64,000 nt of DNA from Hydractinia symbiolongicarpus (taxonomy: Eukaryota > Cnidaria > Hydrozoa > Anthoathecata > Hydractiniidae), in the NCBI RefSeq assembly GCF_029227915.1, contig NC_079880.1, positions 15,208,001 to 15,272,000 of the forward strand, read 5' to 3'. Under the pieces are notes generated by a model. It worked only from the letters and a program-made list of their open reading frames with translations, searched no databases and had not been told where the DNA came from. Shown piece by piece: positions 20,083 to 30,210 of this stretch (the first letter of the stretch is position 1; the number at the start of each line of letters is the position of its first letter). The translations under genes were made by a program, and so were the position numbers.

Positions 20083-21244
20083 GGCATATCGGAAAAGTGG
20101 GACGCGGGACGCGGGACCCTGTTGAGTCGGGACGAGGGACTCGAGACGCGCGACTCGGGACCCGGGACACGGGATCCTGATATCGAGACGTTTGACGCAA
20201 TGCGGCAAAATTTAGATGATACAAAATACTGACCCACGCTATAATAAAAAAGATCATAAAGTGAGCATTTTTTATAATTTTTGTTCTATAAAAAGTATTC
20301 CTACTGTGAGTGTGGGTGCTGTGAAAAGGTGATTTAAAAACACCTAACATTTACAAGATGATATACACATTGTAGATCTTTAAAATGCTTAAGAAGTAAG
20401 ATATTTTAAGAAAAAAAAAAGATGAAAGAGATGAATATGCTATTATCTACTCCTACAGCAGCGAAAACATCTGCGAGTACTAATACACCTCCAACTACAG
20501 GTATCACAAAGAATTTAGGAAATCAGCCTTCTCAACCAGATCCTGCTCCACACTGTTACCAGCTGACATTGCTAAAATGTTGTCACAAGAACGTAACATG
20601 TTGTTATGGTTGTGGTGGGCGAAACGGAAAGCCTGAAGAACCAAATGATTTGATTGTGGCATCAAAGACAAAACGCATATATGTTAGTCCGAAGTCGAAG
20701 GAGTTAACTCAGTCGCCCGACTTCACTCGCGTGTATTATCATCTAAAACAGTCTTGTCTTTCGAAATATGATAATTTTTTTCACGTTTCGTCAATATTAG
20801 TGCCGGATGACTTAACGGCACATCTAACTGAAAGGCACAAAACTCTTTTAAAATCAATCGGCATACTTTAGATATTATTACATTTAAACTTTAAAATCTT
20901 TTGTTATACTTTAGAAATTTTTATATTGATACTTTAAACTCTTTTGTTATACTTTTTATATATATACTTTACACTCTTTTGTTCACAAGATTTTATTTCT
21001 GTTCATTCTTTGTTCAAACGTGTATATAACACACATTGGGAATGACTACCATCGACTTATCATATTTTCCATCCAAACGGTCCTGATTTTACACATCCGA
21101 TACACAGTCCCGCGAAACTCTTAAAATATACATTTTCCAGGGTCCCGAGTCCTGCGTCCCGCGTCCCAGGTCCTGAGTCCCGCATCCCGACTCAACAGGG
21201 TCGTCCCGCGTCCCGCGTCCCGCGTCCCACTTTTCCGATATGCC
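20083..21244 (+). mobile_element. 1.16-kb element with GGGACGCGGGAC minisatellite ends and 9-bp target duplication
   Basis: The ends GGCATATCGGAAAAGTGGGA (left, 20083) and its complement (right, to 21244) continue for about 100 bp as inverted arrays of variant GGGACGCGGGAC units, including CCCTGTTGAGTCGGGA in both. The 9-mer AGGAATGTT is duplicated exactly at 20074-20082 and 21245-21253. A 9-bp duplication with long inverted ends is typical of Mutator-like elements, but no MULE transposase is present; the only ORF is the 149-aa one. It lies inside the 14730-21672 insertion. Confidence 0.85.
20422..20871 (+). CDS. Small Cys-rich ORF of the 9-bp-TSD element (149 aa)
   Basis: The only open frame of note in the element. 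Residues 1-45 are Thr/Ser/Pro-rich. Residues about 47-75 are Cys-rich (CYQLTLLKCCHKN, then CCYGCGGRNGK), which could bind zinc. PNDLIVASKTKRIYVSP, VYYHLKQSCL and FHVSSILVPDDLTAHL follow, ending LLKSIGIL. From memory, this layout (CYGCG, then a D-L-I/V block, then H-L-x-x-x-C-L and a terminal hydrophobic block) resembles an uncharacterised ORF repeated many times in anthozoan genomes; I cannot verify that here. The function is unknown. A role as an accessory DNA-binding protein of the element is only a guess. No stops, and the ATG follows an A-rich leader. Confidence 0.6.
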   Translation: MKEMNMLLSTPTAAKTSASTNTPPTTGITKNLGNQPSQPDPAPHCYQLTLLKCCHKNVTCCYGCGGRNGKPEEPNDLIVASKTKRIYVSPKSKELTQSPDFTRVYYHLKQSCLSKYDNFFHVSSILVPDDLTAHLTERHKTLLKSIGIL

Positions 21245-21672
21245 AGGAATGTTTGATCTAAAAAAGCTTTTATTTTATTTCTTGAGAATGAGTAGAACGC
21301 GAGTTATGATGAGTTTTCTGACAATTAGAGGTTAAAAATTGTGGAAAAAATTTTAATACTAAATAACTCCAAAAGTAAAAAACAAGAAAAAATTAAAAAG
21401 CGTTTTTAGATCAATGTCTTGTGATCACAAAAAAGCAAACAGCAAACTTGAGAAATTAGTAGTTTTGTAAAAGAAATCGCTTTTGTAGGAGAGGGGTCAT
21501 TTATGTTTGTGTCTATTAAACCTTCAAATTTTATTTTTTCTTAATAATTTTTATAGCATTATATAGGTAATCATATAGGCTTTCTAAAAATATATACATT
21601 AATATATCAAAACAAAGTTTTGGTGAATTAAAAGCATTTTAAAATATCACACATTTTTTGTATACTCACGCC

Positions 21673-23325
21673 TTAATCCACTGGGCGTTAGTTCGTCCAA
21701 AAATAAGAAGAGACTTATTCTTGACCTGAGACATGCAAACAAACACGTGTACAAACAAAAAACCACGTTCGATGATTGGAAGATATTCGGAGAATTTGTT
21801 GAGGAAAATGGTTTCATGTTTAAATTTGACATAAAACAAAGCTATCATCACATAGAAATTGCTCCAGAGCATCAAAAATATTTAGGATTTTCTTGGGTAG
21901 TAAATGGCTAAAAAAAGTATTTTGTTTTTACAGTCCTACCGTTTGGTCTCTCTTCTGCCCCCTTTATTTTCACAAAAACAATGTAAGTCCTCGTAAAACA
22001 CTGACGAGAACATGCTATAAAATTTGCATGTTTTAAAGGCGCTGGCACAAGCAATACCTATGAATCGACTCTGAGGGCGTCAAACTTCGTCCGAGACTCG
22101 CCTAAGAAATCTGGGTTTGTCGCAAACAACGAAAAATCTTTGTGGAGTCCCACTCAAAACATGGCATGGCTTGGCATTAATCTAGATCTGAAGAAAAAAC
22201 GTTTTTCTATACCTTCCCAGCGATTAATTTCTACTCTTTCGAGTTTACAATTTATTCTTGATTCCCTACTGTACACGTCAGCACGACAATTAGCAAAATT
22301 TTGCGGAAAAATCCTATCCATGAAATTTGTTATAGGCAATTTGGCCCAACTGAAAATTAGACGAGTTTATTATTTTATTGAATCGCGAATATCATGGGAC
22401 TCCCGAATGAACATGTCACACGCTTCAGATGCTGTGAAAGAACTGTTCTTTTGGATGAACAATCTGCTAAAACACAATGACACGGGGAAATACTGCCTGG
22501 TTAATCGTTTGTTCTGATGCGGGCGATACAGGGCTGGGTGCACACACGTGGCACAAGAATAGAATGCATATTTCTATTAAGAATTTCACATTAACGGAAA
22601 GCCTAATGCACTCCACGTGGAGAGAGCTATACGCTATACAATATTCGCTACAATCATTAAAATCGGTTTTATGCAACAAACCAGTACTTTGGAAGACAGA
22701 TAATTACGTGAGCCATTGTATAATAAAAAGAGGCAGCTCAAAGGAAAATTTACAGATATTGGCAGAAAATATTTTTGATATTTGCAAGAAACAAAAAATA
22801 GATTTAAATGTCGAATGGATCCCAAGAAACCAAATTCAATACGCTGATAAATTAAGTCGTTATACGGACACGGACAATTGGGAAATCACAAAAAGCTTTT
22901 TTGAATACCTAAACAGCCTTTGGGGTCCATTCACCGTAGATAGGTTTGCTAATGACGAAAACAAAAAGGTGGGCAGGTTTAACTCAAAATATTATTGTCC
23001 AGAAACTGAATGCGTAAACGCCTTTAATACCTCGTGGGAAAACGAAAATAATTTACTCGTGCCCCCGATTCAAACTATATCAAAGGTTTTAAAACACATG
23101 CAGACCTGTGAAGCTTTGGGCACACTGGTGGCCCCATACTGGCCTTCGGCAGCGTTTTGGCCATTTTTAACTGATTTAACAGGGGACTTCCAAAATTTTA
23201 TTAAAAACTTCAGGATCTTTGACAATCCCAATTTATGCGTTACTCAAGGAGAGTGCAAAAAATCCGCCATAGGTTCAAAGCATTTTAAAAGCAAAATAAT
23301 AGCTTTCAAACTGCAATTTACATAA
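21673..23325 (+). pseudogene. DIRS reverse transcriptase-RNase H (right of insertion), catalytically dead
   Basis: It resumes with NPLGVSSS and LILDLRHANKHVY. FKFDIKQSYHHIEIAP (about 21824) carries the first RT Asp; an in-frame stop lies near 21909; FTVLPFGLSSAP follows at about 21940. At about 22030, where the catalytic Asp-Asp loop belongs, the frame reads AIKFACF then KGAG: the Asp-Asp residues are missing through a short deletion. From 22140, WLGINLDLKKKRFSIP and the ARQLAKFCGKI block are RT thumb/connection. From 22477, RNase H follows: SDAG, WREL, TDN and YADKLSRY supply D-E-D-D. A frameshift separates 22517 and 22477. The product would have been the reverse transcriptase of the element. 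Confidence 0.85.
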
Positions 23326-23370
23326 ACTGAATCCACAGGGACAGCGACGGTGTCGTCACTGGACTAAGAC

Positions 23371-24446
23371 ATGCAGTCACTGGACACACAAAAAAAATCA
23401 ATAGGCAATGTTTTTTACATTTTAGAACTCTTTGCAAGTCATTTTACGCAACATTTGGAAAAGGAAACTTTGAGGCATTTAGCAGAAGATCTACCAGAAT
23501 ATATCTTAAATTCCAGAGCGAAAAACGTACTATTCTTTCAATTCATGGAATACATGGTGTCAAAAATATTCTGTATCAAATTCACCAACCAGCTCTACCG
23601 CTAACAGTTGCGTTGTACATACTTAACCTAACCCAAATGAACAATTCTTATCCTAAAATCGAAATCGCATTCTACGCTATCCAGTATTTTCACAATTTGA
23701 CAGGCCACAATAACCCATGCGACCACACTTTACCAAAAAATATGCTCGAAGCCGCTAAACGCCTACTACAACATCAAACTCGCAAGAAAGACATAATTAC
23801 GGTTGAACATTTGCACACTTTTAACAAGTTGTTTATGTAATTTAACTTCATTTGCACACTTTTAACAAGTTGTTTATGTAATCATAAACAACTTGTTAAA
23901 AGCGAAGCTGTTACCCTTTACAAACTTAGAACTTTTACTATCTTTCTCTTGGGATTTTGTGGCTTTCCTAGGTTTTCGGAAATTAGTAATCTAAAAAGAT
24001 GTGACTTCATTTACAAAAATAGCTTTATGAAACTGTTCATAGCGAAAAGCAAAACAGATATCCACAGAGAAGGACACTGGGTTTACATCAGCGCTTGCGG
24101 AAATGGGATCTGCCCAGTATATAATTTAACTTGCCTGATTCCTATTTGTTTAGAGCGGTCACAGTTACATCAAACAACAAATTCGGAAGTTTTAAAAAGA
24201 TGAACCGCCCAAGCAGCTACACAACAGCAAGAGAAAATGCACTCGATGCACTGGCATCAATCGGATTGGATAGGACAAGATTCGGACTCCACAGCCTACG
24301 TGCTTGAGGAGCAACAGCAGCGGCAAATGCAGACGTCCCAGACCGTCTTTTTAAACGACATGGTAGATGGCGTTCGGAGACAGCCAAAGATGGTTATGTG
24401 GAGGACGACGCAGAGCATTTACTATATGTTACAAGGAATCTAGGCC
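23371..24446 (+). pseudogene. DIRS tyrosine recombinase (broken)
   Basis: It spans several frames: an N-terminal SAM-like region (23371-23840), GFPRFSEISNLKRCD with the first catalytic Arg (about 23955-24000), FIAKSKTDIHREGHW (about 24045), then FGLHSLRA (HxxR box) at 24285, HGRW, and DGYVEDD with the candidate nucleophile Tyr near 24395. A TGA sits directly after HSLRA at 24305-24307, and the gene is further broken by frameshifts and the local duplication/palindrome at 23811-23902. Tyrosine recombinases replace the integrase in the DIRS order and act on the split direct repeats. Confidence 0.82.
23811..23902. repeat. Local duplication and 20-bp-arm palindrome inside the recombinase gene
   Basis: A 32-bp block (TTTGCACACTTTTAACAAG..) is repeated about 40 bp downstream. 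Its second copy runs into an exact inverted copy of itself: arms 23859-23878 and 23883-23902 around TAAT. It breaks the recombinase frame. This structure fits template switching or foldback synthesis. Confidence 0.85.
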
Positions 24447-24483
24447 TTTGAAACACCTACCAACCCTAACTTTTTCGTACATA

Positions 24484-24581
24484 ACTACTACTACTAGTCG
24501 AAGTTCTTTGAGTCTTCCCTGTCACAAAAATAAGAAAGTAAATAAGGTTATTTTCGGTTGAGCGCAGCGAATTAGAAAATA
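24484..24581 (+). repeat. DIRS split direct repeat B1
   Basis: About 98 bp matching B2 (24994-25097), with the shared landmarks CTACTACTAGTCGAAGTTCT and GGTTGAGCGCAGCGAATTAG. It is immediately adjacent to A2. Confidence 0.88.
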
Positions 24582-24704
24582 ATTGAATTTTCGTATGTAT
24601 GGTCAAGGCCGGTCACGTGGTTTTTAAGTGTTTAAAGGGCGTACAAGGCATGGAAGCGCTCACATGTCAATTAGTTCTTGAACCGTACACGTTAAAACTG
24701 TTTG
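24581..24704 (+). repeat. DIRS split direct repeat A2
   Basis: A second copy of the left-terminal repeat at 13516-13643. Confidence 0.9.
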
Positions 24705-24993
24705 ATTACCTATAAGATAAGCAGTTTTATTTTGAATAGTTTATAATGTTCTTGTTAATAACAGTGTAATTTTTTAATGATACCCTTAACCTTGGAGGGT
24801 TGGTGGCTGTAGCACTGGGGTCTAAGGATATGTTTCCCCATAGAATGGGGTTTTTCGCATCCGGCTTAGCCACGATTTCGGAAACATTTCGAATGTAAAT
24901 TAGTGGTTGTAAATTAGTTCGAGATATAGATGTATTATATTGTGTTATGACTACCGATAGCACATGGTTCCTAACAAAGATGACACTACTCAT

Positions 24994-25097
24994 ACTACTA
25001 CTACTACTAGTCGAAGTTCTTTGAGTCTTCCCTGTCACAAAAAAATAAGAAAATAAATAAGGTTATTTTCGGTTGAGCGCAGCGAATTAGAAAATAA
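24994..25097 (+). repeat. DIRS split direct repeat B2 (right terminus)
   Basis: A copy of B1, ending at GCGAATTAGAAAATAA. The 24705-24993 segment between A2 and B2 has no credible gene. Confidence 0.88.
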
Positions 25098-25544
25098 CAA
25101 TTTTTAAATAACTATTAATTCACTCTTTGATCAGTTGTGCTCCAATGTATTAGAGATTTAAACATTTTGTAATATACAAATTTTTATGTTCAACATATGG
25201 GAGAGAAAAAACAACACATAATCAGTTAATTATTTTTCTCTTTATTTCGTTTGATTTCTTACGACCATTATGCTTTTATTTTGTATATACTGACTGAATA
25301 ATTGTAACATAGTAACACTGACAATGGTTTTATACCGAGAAGATTTCGCTTTATTTTAACTTGCTTGTTTTACTTTTTCAAGCTTCAAAGTCAAAACCAC
25401 TTTTAGCCTTAAAATTACTTATTTGGTATAAAAGGTGTTTAAAACATAAAATAAACTTCATCGGGTACATAAAGCACAAAATCCGTCATTCTGTGACAAT
25501 ATTTCGTGAATGTTTCATTCACAAAAGTTAAATGCCAATCACAG

Positions 25545-25720
25545 TCTGCCGGCCAGCGTGCATAATCCGATCGCCACAACATAATCAGGGTAAAATAAAC
25601 ATAATCGGGTCATGCGTAGATAATCCGGCCGTCCTGTTTATAAACAGGCCGTTTTCGCAATCCCGGCAGAACAGTACTGATTTCCGTTGAGGGGAAACCC
25701 GGATTTTTCTCGGTCAAACT
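25545..25720. repeat. ACATAATCNGG-motif repeats, right part
   Basis: ACATAATCAGGG and ACATAATCGGGTC motifs near 25579 and 25601, with CATAATCCGATCG and GATAATCCGGCCG beside them. On the opposite strand, AGTACTGTTCTGCCGGG (about 25655-25672) mirrors GGTACTGTTCTTCCCGG at about 13211-13227. So the DIRS element seems to sit inside an older element whose ends face each other. Confidence 0.55.
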
Positions 25721-26789
25721 CTGACAGAAGAACCCTTAATTAAACAAGAACTACAAATATTTGAAGCCATGTAAAGTTAAATTAGCCATAACTAACCCAA
25801 AATGACACAATATGACAGGTTTAGATAGATAGATAGATGTGCATATTTTACATGGATAGCCTTAAAAGTTAGTAAACAAAGATTTTATGAGAAGTTTACA
25901 CCTGATTTATGAAGAGCTTACCGCGTGAACGGCGCGTTTTCCCTCAAATCATAATGGCTACCCTTAAAAATGCGAACCTATACTTGGTTAAAAATTATCA
26001 CGTGATATTTGCCGACCGGTAGAATATGATAACCAAGATTTTTCTGCACAAATTCTAAAGTTGCTCCTGGCGTTCTTCACGAAACCACCCACCAACCATG
26101 ACAAACGTCCATTTAGCTTTGCAGCAACAAAGGTTTATGGGGTCGTTCACAAAAAGTAATGTAGCTAGCATGCTTAAAGAAAAAGGAGACGGAGAGGTAG
26201 TCTAAAAGCGTATCAAAGTGTACAAGGGGAAGGGGGTCTTCGAAGGGCTTACATATTTACGCTTTAAAATATTATTGCATTTTTTTTCTGTATCTTTTCT
26301 GCAAAAAATGCCTGGTTATTTCAACTTTAATACCTTAGACCTGCCGTAGTTACCAATTGTCTTTTTTTTCAAGTAACTTGGTATAATTAATAATCTAATC
26401 AAGTTGATTTTTCGGGGAGGGTGATTCGTACACTTGGGAAAGGGGTAAGTCGAAAGCAAAACATGCAATGGAGTATAAGATTGACGATTTTAGTATGTAC
26501 GCATTTTTGAATAGACCCATTGTTGACAAATGATTTTTGTCTGTTTTACCCGCATGTGACTGGTTAATCCTTGAATTATAACTTAATTTTGGATTGCTTA
26601 TTTGATCAATTATATATTTTTTTAGAGTCAAAAAAAGGACAAATTTGATGGAGATCCTAACTGAAAAAATAAAGGAAGTACTTGAAAATGATTAAAGGAA
26701 ACGTCCTTCTCATACGTTACAACCAGTAAACCACAAGGTTTTTTGGCTTGAAGTTGCAGAAAAACTTGCCACCATTAACATGAACTGTA
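25721..26789. other. Intergenic sequence, no gene recognised
   Basis: Contains a (GATA) run and GATGTGCATATTTTACATGG at 25836-25856, which matches the SINE-tail region at 41826-41846. Otherwise nothing is supported. Confidence 0.45.
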
Positions 26790-28024
26790 CGATAACATAA
26801 ATTCATCACCTCAACAGATTACTTGTGGTGTGCCCCAGGGTTCAACCCTGGGTCCATTACTATTCCTTCTACTCGTTAACGACTTACACCAACTACTAAG
26901 TAAATCGAAAGTACTTTTGTATGCCGATGACACTGTTGTATTTTACTCATCAAAATCGAGCAAAGAAGTTGAATCAGTTCTTAATAACGAAGTCCAACAC
27001 ATTGCAGACTGGATGAATGAAAACTGTTTAATAATAAATCTTAAAAAGGGAAAGACTGAGTTTGTTATGCATGGAGCTTATCAGAACCTACGTAAACAGG
27101 ATGCATGTACCATCAAGTTAAATGCAACGTCCATTAACAAAGAAGATAATTATATCTATCTGGGAGTTAATCTGGACAACCATCTGACACTACAGGAACA
27201 TCTTGACACAACGTACAAAAAGGCATCTGGAAAGCTCAAATTACTCAAGTATTCGATATCTTTTGACAGCTGACACAGTAAAATCGGTTTATAACACTGT
27301 TATCCTGCCGAATTTACTTTATTGTAATCCAATAATGCTGGCTTTATCGAGAACCCAGGAAGACAAGCTACAATATTTACACAATCGAGCGTTTAAAATT
27401 TGTGGTGGTACCCATCAATGGGATTCTATTGCAACGATCAAGAAACAAAGAGCTGCGGTTGAAGTTTTCAAAAGCATCAATAGCATCACTGAAAACCATT
27501 TTAATTTCGAGCAAATCAACCACACAATCAATACTCGAAGAAATCAATCAAACATCAAACTTAGCCATCTTAGGACTGAATTCGCAAGAAAATCTTTCAG
27601 TCATCAAAGTGGTATGATTTTTAACGAATTACCAACTGTACTGCAGAAAGAATTATCTTTGTTTTTATTCAAAAGAAACATTAGGGATATTAAATTTTAA
27701 ATTTTACTTTTGTTCCCAAACAGCGTTGCGTCTAATTACCTCTGCGCACTTAGATTGTCTTTCCATCAGTTTTGGTTTTCCTCTTCATGTCTTTTTCAGT
27801 GTGGTGTCGAAACTATCTATCCCAGCACATTCGCCTATTCTACTATTTTGTATATTTAATTTTTGTCTAAATAATAATTTTTTTTATCATTTTTAAAATT
27901 TTTAACATTATTTATTATATACTTGTATATACAGGAACCTTATTGATACCAGGATTGTTTTTATGAACCCTGATTAGACAACTGTAAATAAATATGAATA
28001 ATAATAATAAATAATAATAATAAT
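26790..28024 (+). pseudogene. 5'-truncated LINE reverse transcriptase with (AAT)n 3' tail
   Basis: It starts inside the palm: CGVPQGSTLGPLLF (about 26826), YADDTVVFY (26920) and NYIYLGVNLDNHLTL in one frame to 27273, then a frameshift near 27248 into RYLLTADTVKSVYNT ... HQSGMIFNELPTVL ending at 27700. About 300 bp of 3' UTR follows, ending in an AATAATAAT array at 27996-28024, the usual microsatellite-type LINE tail. The catalytic Asp-Asp is kept but fingers and endonuclease are absent. CR1/L2-like by motif style. It marks one completed target-primed insertion. Confidence 0.85.
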
Positions 28025-28104
28025 GTATATATCTATAGATTTATTTTTTGCAGATTTAGTAGTTTGTTTAGCAGATTTTATAGATTATGCCTTCAAATCT
28101 TTTA

Positions 28105-28187
28105 ACCTATAAATTAGCTTTAAAAATATTAAAGCTGCAGGTATAGTAGACCTGCAGCTTTAATATTTTTAAAGCTAATTTATAGGT
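28105..28187. repeat. Perfect 38-bp foldback with 7-nt loop
   Basis: Arms 28105-28142 and 28150-28187 are exact reverse complements (ACCTATAAATTAGCTTTAAA ... AAGCTGCAGGT), separated by ATAGTAG. No mismatch was seen. It could form a cruciform in DNA or a long RNA hairpin. It lies just downstream of the LINE tail. Confidence 0.92.
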
Positions 28188-28705
28188 AACTGTTGGCCTG
28201 ATTTTTTTTTATATTTTTATGTTGTATGATATATACTTTTACATTTTTTATGCGTGTGTCTGAAAAAAGTGTTATTTGTCCTAAAATCTTATTTTTGATT
28301 GGGATTTTTTTTAAATAAATATTTGTAAAGTATTATTTAAAATGCTTCACAGACTGCATTATAAACATTTTGAAAATATCAATTGTGCATGCAAAACAGT
28401 ATAAATATAATCCAATTTATAGTGAGGTAGAATGTAGCAAGAAATTCAGCCGTATTTCACTGTATATAGTACTTTGCAAAATAATTCTTTACAAAACTTA
28501 ACTGGAAATATTTTGTTATTCTTTCCAGATCCTAATAGTTATAGACTGTTTGCTGCTCTTGAAAAAATCCACTAGAAACAAAATCGAATGTGCATGTAAC
28601 TTCCAGATTTAAACCTAGCATAGAAGCTTGCGGAGGTAGGATGTGCACACGTGATCAAATAAAACGCACTGAGTATCCTTTCATTGTGCACTTCGCGTGT
28701 TGGTG

Positions 28706-28758
28706 CAACCTCGACCCCAGGGTTTATAAAAAGAGAACCAGCCCTGGGTTCAAGGTTG
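28706..28758. repeat. Short GC-anchored hairpin repeat (second copy)
   Basis: CAACCTCGACCCCAGGG pairs with CCCTGGGTTCAAGGTTG; the same arms as the 6556-6631 copy, with a shorter centre. Confidence 0.7.
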
Positions 28759-29884
28759 GTGTTGGGGCTAATCAACGCTTTGGAAAATAAGGGGTGCACA
28801 TGTATCAGCTTTGAAAGAACAACTGTCGTATCACGGTAAACAAGGGCGGCTAGTAGTTGCAACTATATAGTAGTAAAAAAAGGTATCATACTTTGTTTTG
28901 GTTGTGTGTTGGTTAGCTGGTATCAGCTGTTGCGTTTTAGAAGCACATTTTACCTATGTTAAGTTTCTTGCAGAATTCTTAACTTACCCAAAGTATTTTT
29001 TCCCACACTTCTCTGGAAAATGACATGTGAGTGCCAACTCAACAAAAATGCTTTAAAAATCATGGTGACTTTCAGGGCAAGTGCCCAAAAGGTGCTCAAC
29101 ACAACTGCTTGGACAAGATTCTCGTGCATATGAGGGAAAATCTGAAAACTTGACACAAAATAAAATGCAAAATAACGCGAAGAAAATAAAATTATGGTTA
29201 AAAACTTAAAAACAGTAGTAGCAACTTTTTACTTTTATAAACATGTTTTGAATCTATAGCTACTACGTACAAACTTTATTTTAGTTTCAAAATCTAAAGA
29301 TGCCTCCACCCAAAAATAAAGTTTAAAGGACTGATCCTTGACATACATCCTGCATTACTTGTCTATCGATTTGCGTAATAGGTCTGGAGAGCATAAACAA
29401 CACTCGTCACAATGGAATTCATTTATATTTCCTGAAAAAGTATCAATTCTAAAAGAGCACGCTTTTTGATTGTATTAAAAAACAATGTAATGTTTTATCT
29501 TAAAAGTATGCAGCAACTTAAGTCATAAAAATGCAGACTTCACGTCAACATTACTTTTTCTATAAGAATTGTGTAGGCCAAAGGTACTTTTTCTAATGAC
29601 AGGTGTGCTCATTAATAGGACATGGAGCTTTGTCTCCCTAAAGTCCTGCGCATAACATTGACGAAAAACATAATGGCAGATACACTGATGGTATAACAAA
29701 CAATTGAAAGTTTTACTATGTTTAAGTTAGTTGGATTTCTCTCAATAATATATGCGGACACTATCCATTTTTTGATTTTAAAATTATATTTATTATGCGT
29801 TTTATATATATATATTTTATATATAATCTTCAGTACAAATATAATATAATCAATATATTCTTCTATAATATAATCTTCAGTACA
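28759..29884. other. AT-rich sequence, no gene recognised
   Basis: Only short chance frames. ATATAATATA-rich segments lie near 29800-29880, with a duplicated ATATAATCTTCAGTACAAAT (29822 and 29868). Confidence 0.45.
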
Positions 29885-30210
29885 AATACACAATATGATT
29901 TAGCAGCTTATAATGGTAGTCATTTTCAGCGCAGCACAAATAAAACAGGTGGTGGTATATGTATATTTGTGCATAACTCGTTTAAAATTCGTGATGATCT
30001 TTCTGTTTCTAATCCTGACAATGAGATTCTTACAATAGAAATAGAAAAAAAAAGTGGTAGAAAAAACGTCATTAGTGTGACGTAACGGCCGCCTACCGGA
30101 AATATTAATGAGTTTATAATAAATTTGGTTACTCATCTTCGTATAATAAATCGAGAGAACAAACGCGTTTTTCTAATTGGAGATTGAAATCTTTATTTTC
30201 AACTTCACAA
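29885..30210 (+). pseudogene. LINE endonuclease fragment (CR1-like)
   Basis: The frame gives KTGGGICIFVHNSFKIRDDL, then DNEILTIEIEKK, RPPTGNINEFI and ENKRVFLIGD, the order of blocks in the apurinic/apyrimidinic-type endonuclease of CR1/Jockey-like LINEs (the last carries the catalytic GD(F)N, here GD followed by a stop). One stop precedes RPPTG. No RT follows; it is an isolated fragment. Confidence 0.72.

Larger units (their letters stand above)
14730..21672. mobile_element. 6.9-kb composite insertion with GGCGTGAGTATAC inverted ends and TTAA flanks
   Basis: The left end GGCGTGAGTATAC (14730-14742) and its exact complement at 21660-21672 are each followed inwards by an A-rich ...AAAAAATG. 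TTAA flanks both sides (14726-14729, 21673-21676), and removing the insert plus one TTAA restores the RT reading frame across GTGGTTAATCCA. A TTAA duplication is the piggyBac-type signature; because the ends read TTAAGGC..GCCTTAA, a TTA or TA duplication cannot be excluded. The element's own sequence (about 14743-14999, 19608-20082, 21254-21659) has no gene. The bulk consists of later Harbinger and 9-bp-TSD insertions. Non-autonomous carrier. Confidence 0.75.
13516..25097 (+). mobile_element. DIRS-order retrotransposon (PAT/Ngaro-like, split direct repeats), interrupted
   Basis: The terminal structure is A1 (13516-13643), body, B1 (24484-24581) directly joined to A2 (24581-24704), then B2 (about 24994-25097). 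A1/A2 and B1/B2 are near-identical pairs. This A1-ORFs-B1-A2-B2 layout is that of PAT/Ngaro-type members of the DIRS order, which integrate by tyrosine recombinase and make no target duplication. The body holds gag with a CCHC knuckle, RT-RNase H, then tyrosine recombinase. A 6.94-kb insertion (14730-21672) splits the RT gene; without it the element would be about 4.6 kb, usual for the group. Frameshifts, stops and a lost RT catalytic site show that it is dead. Confidence 0.88.
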
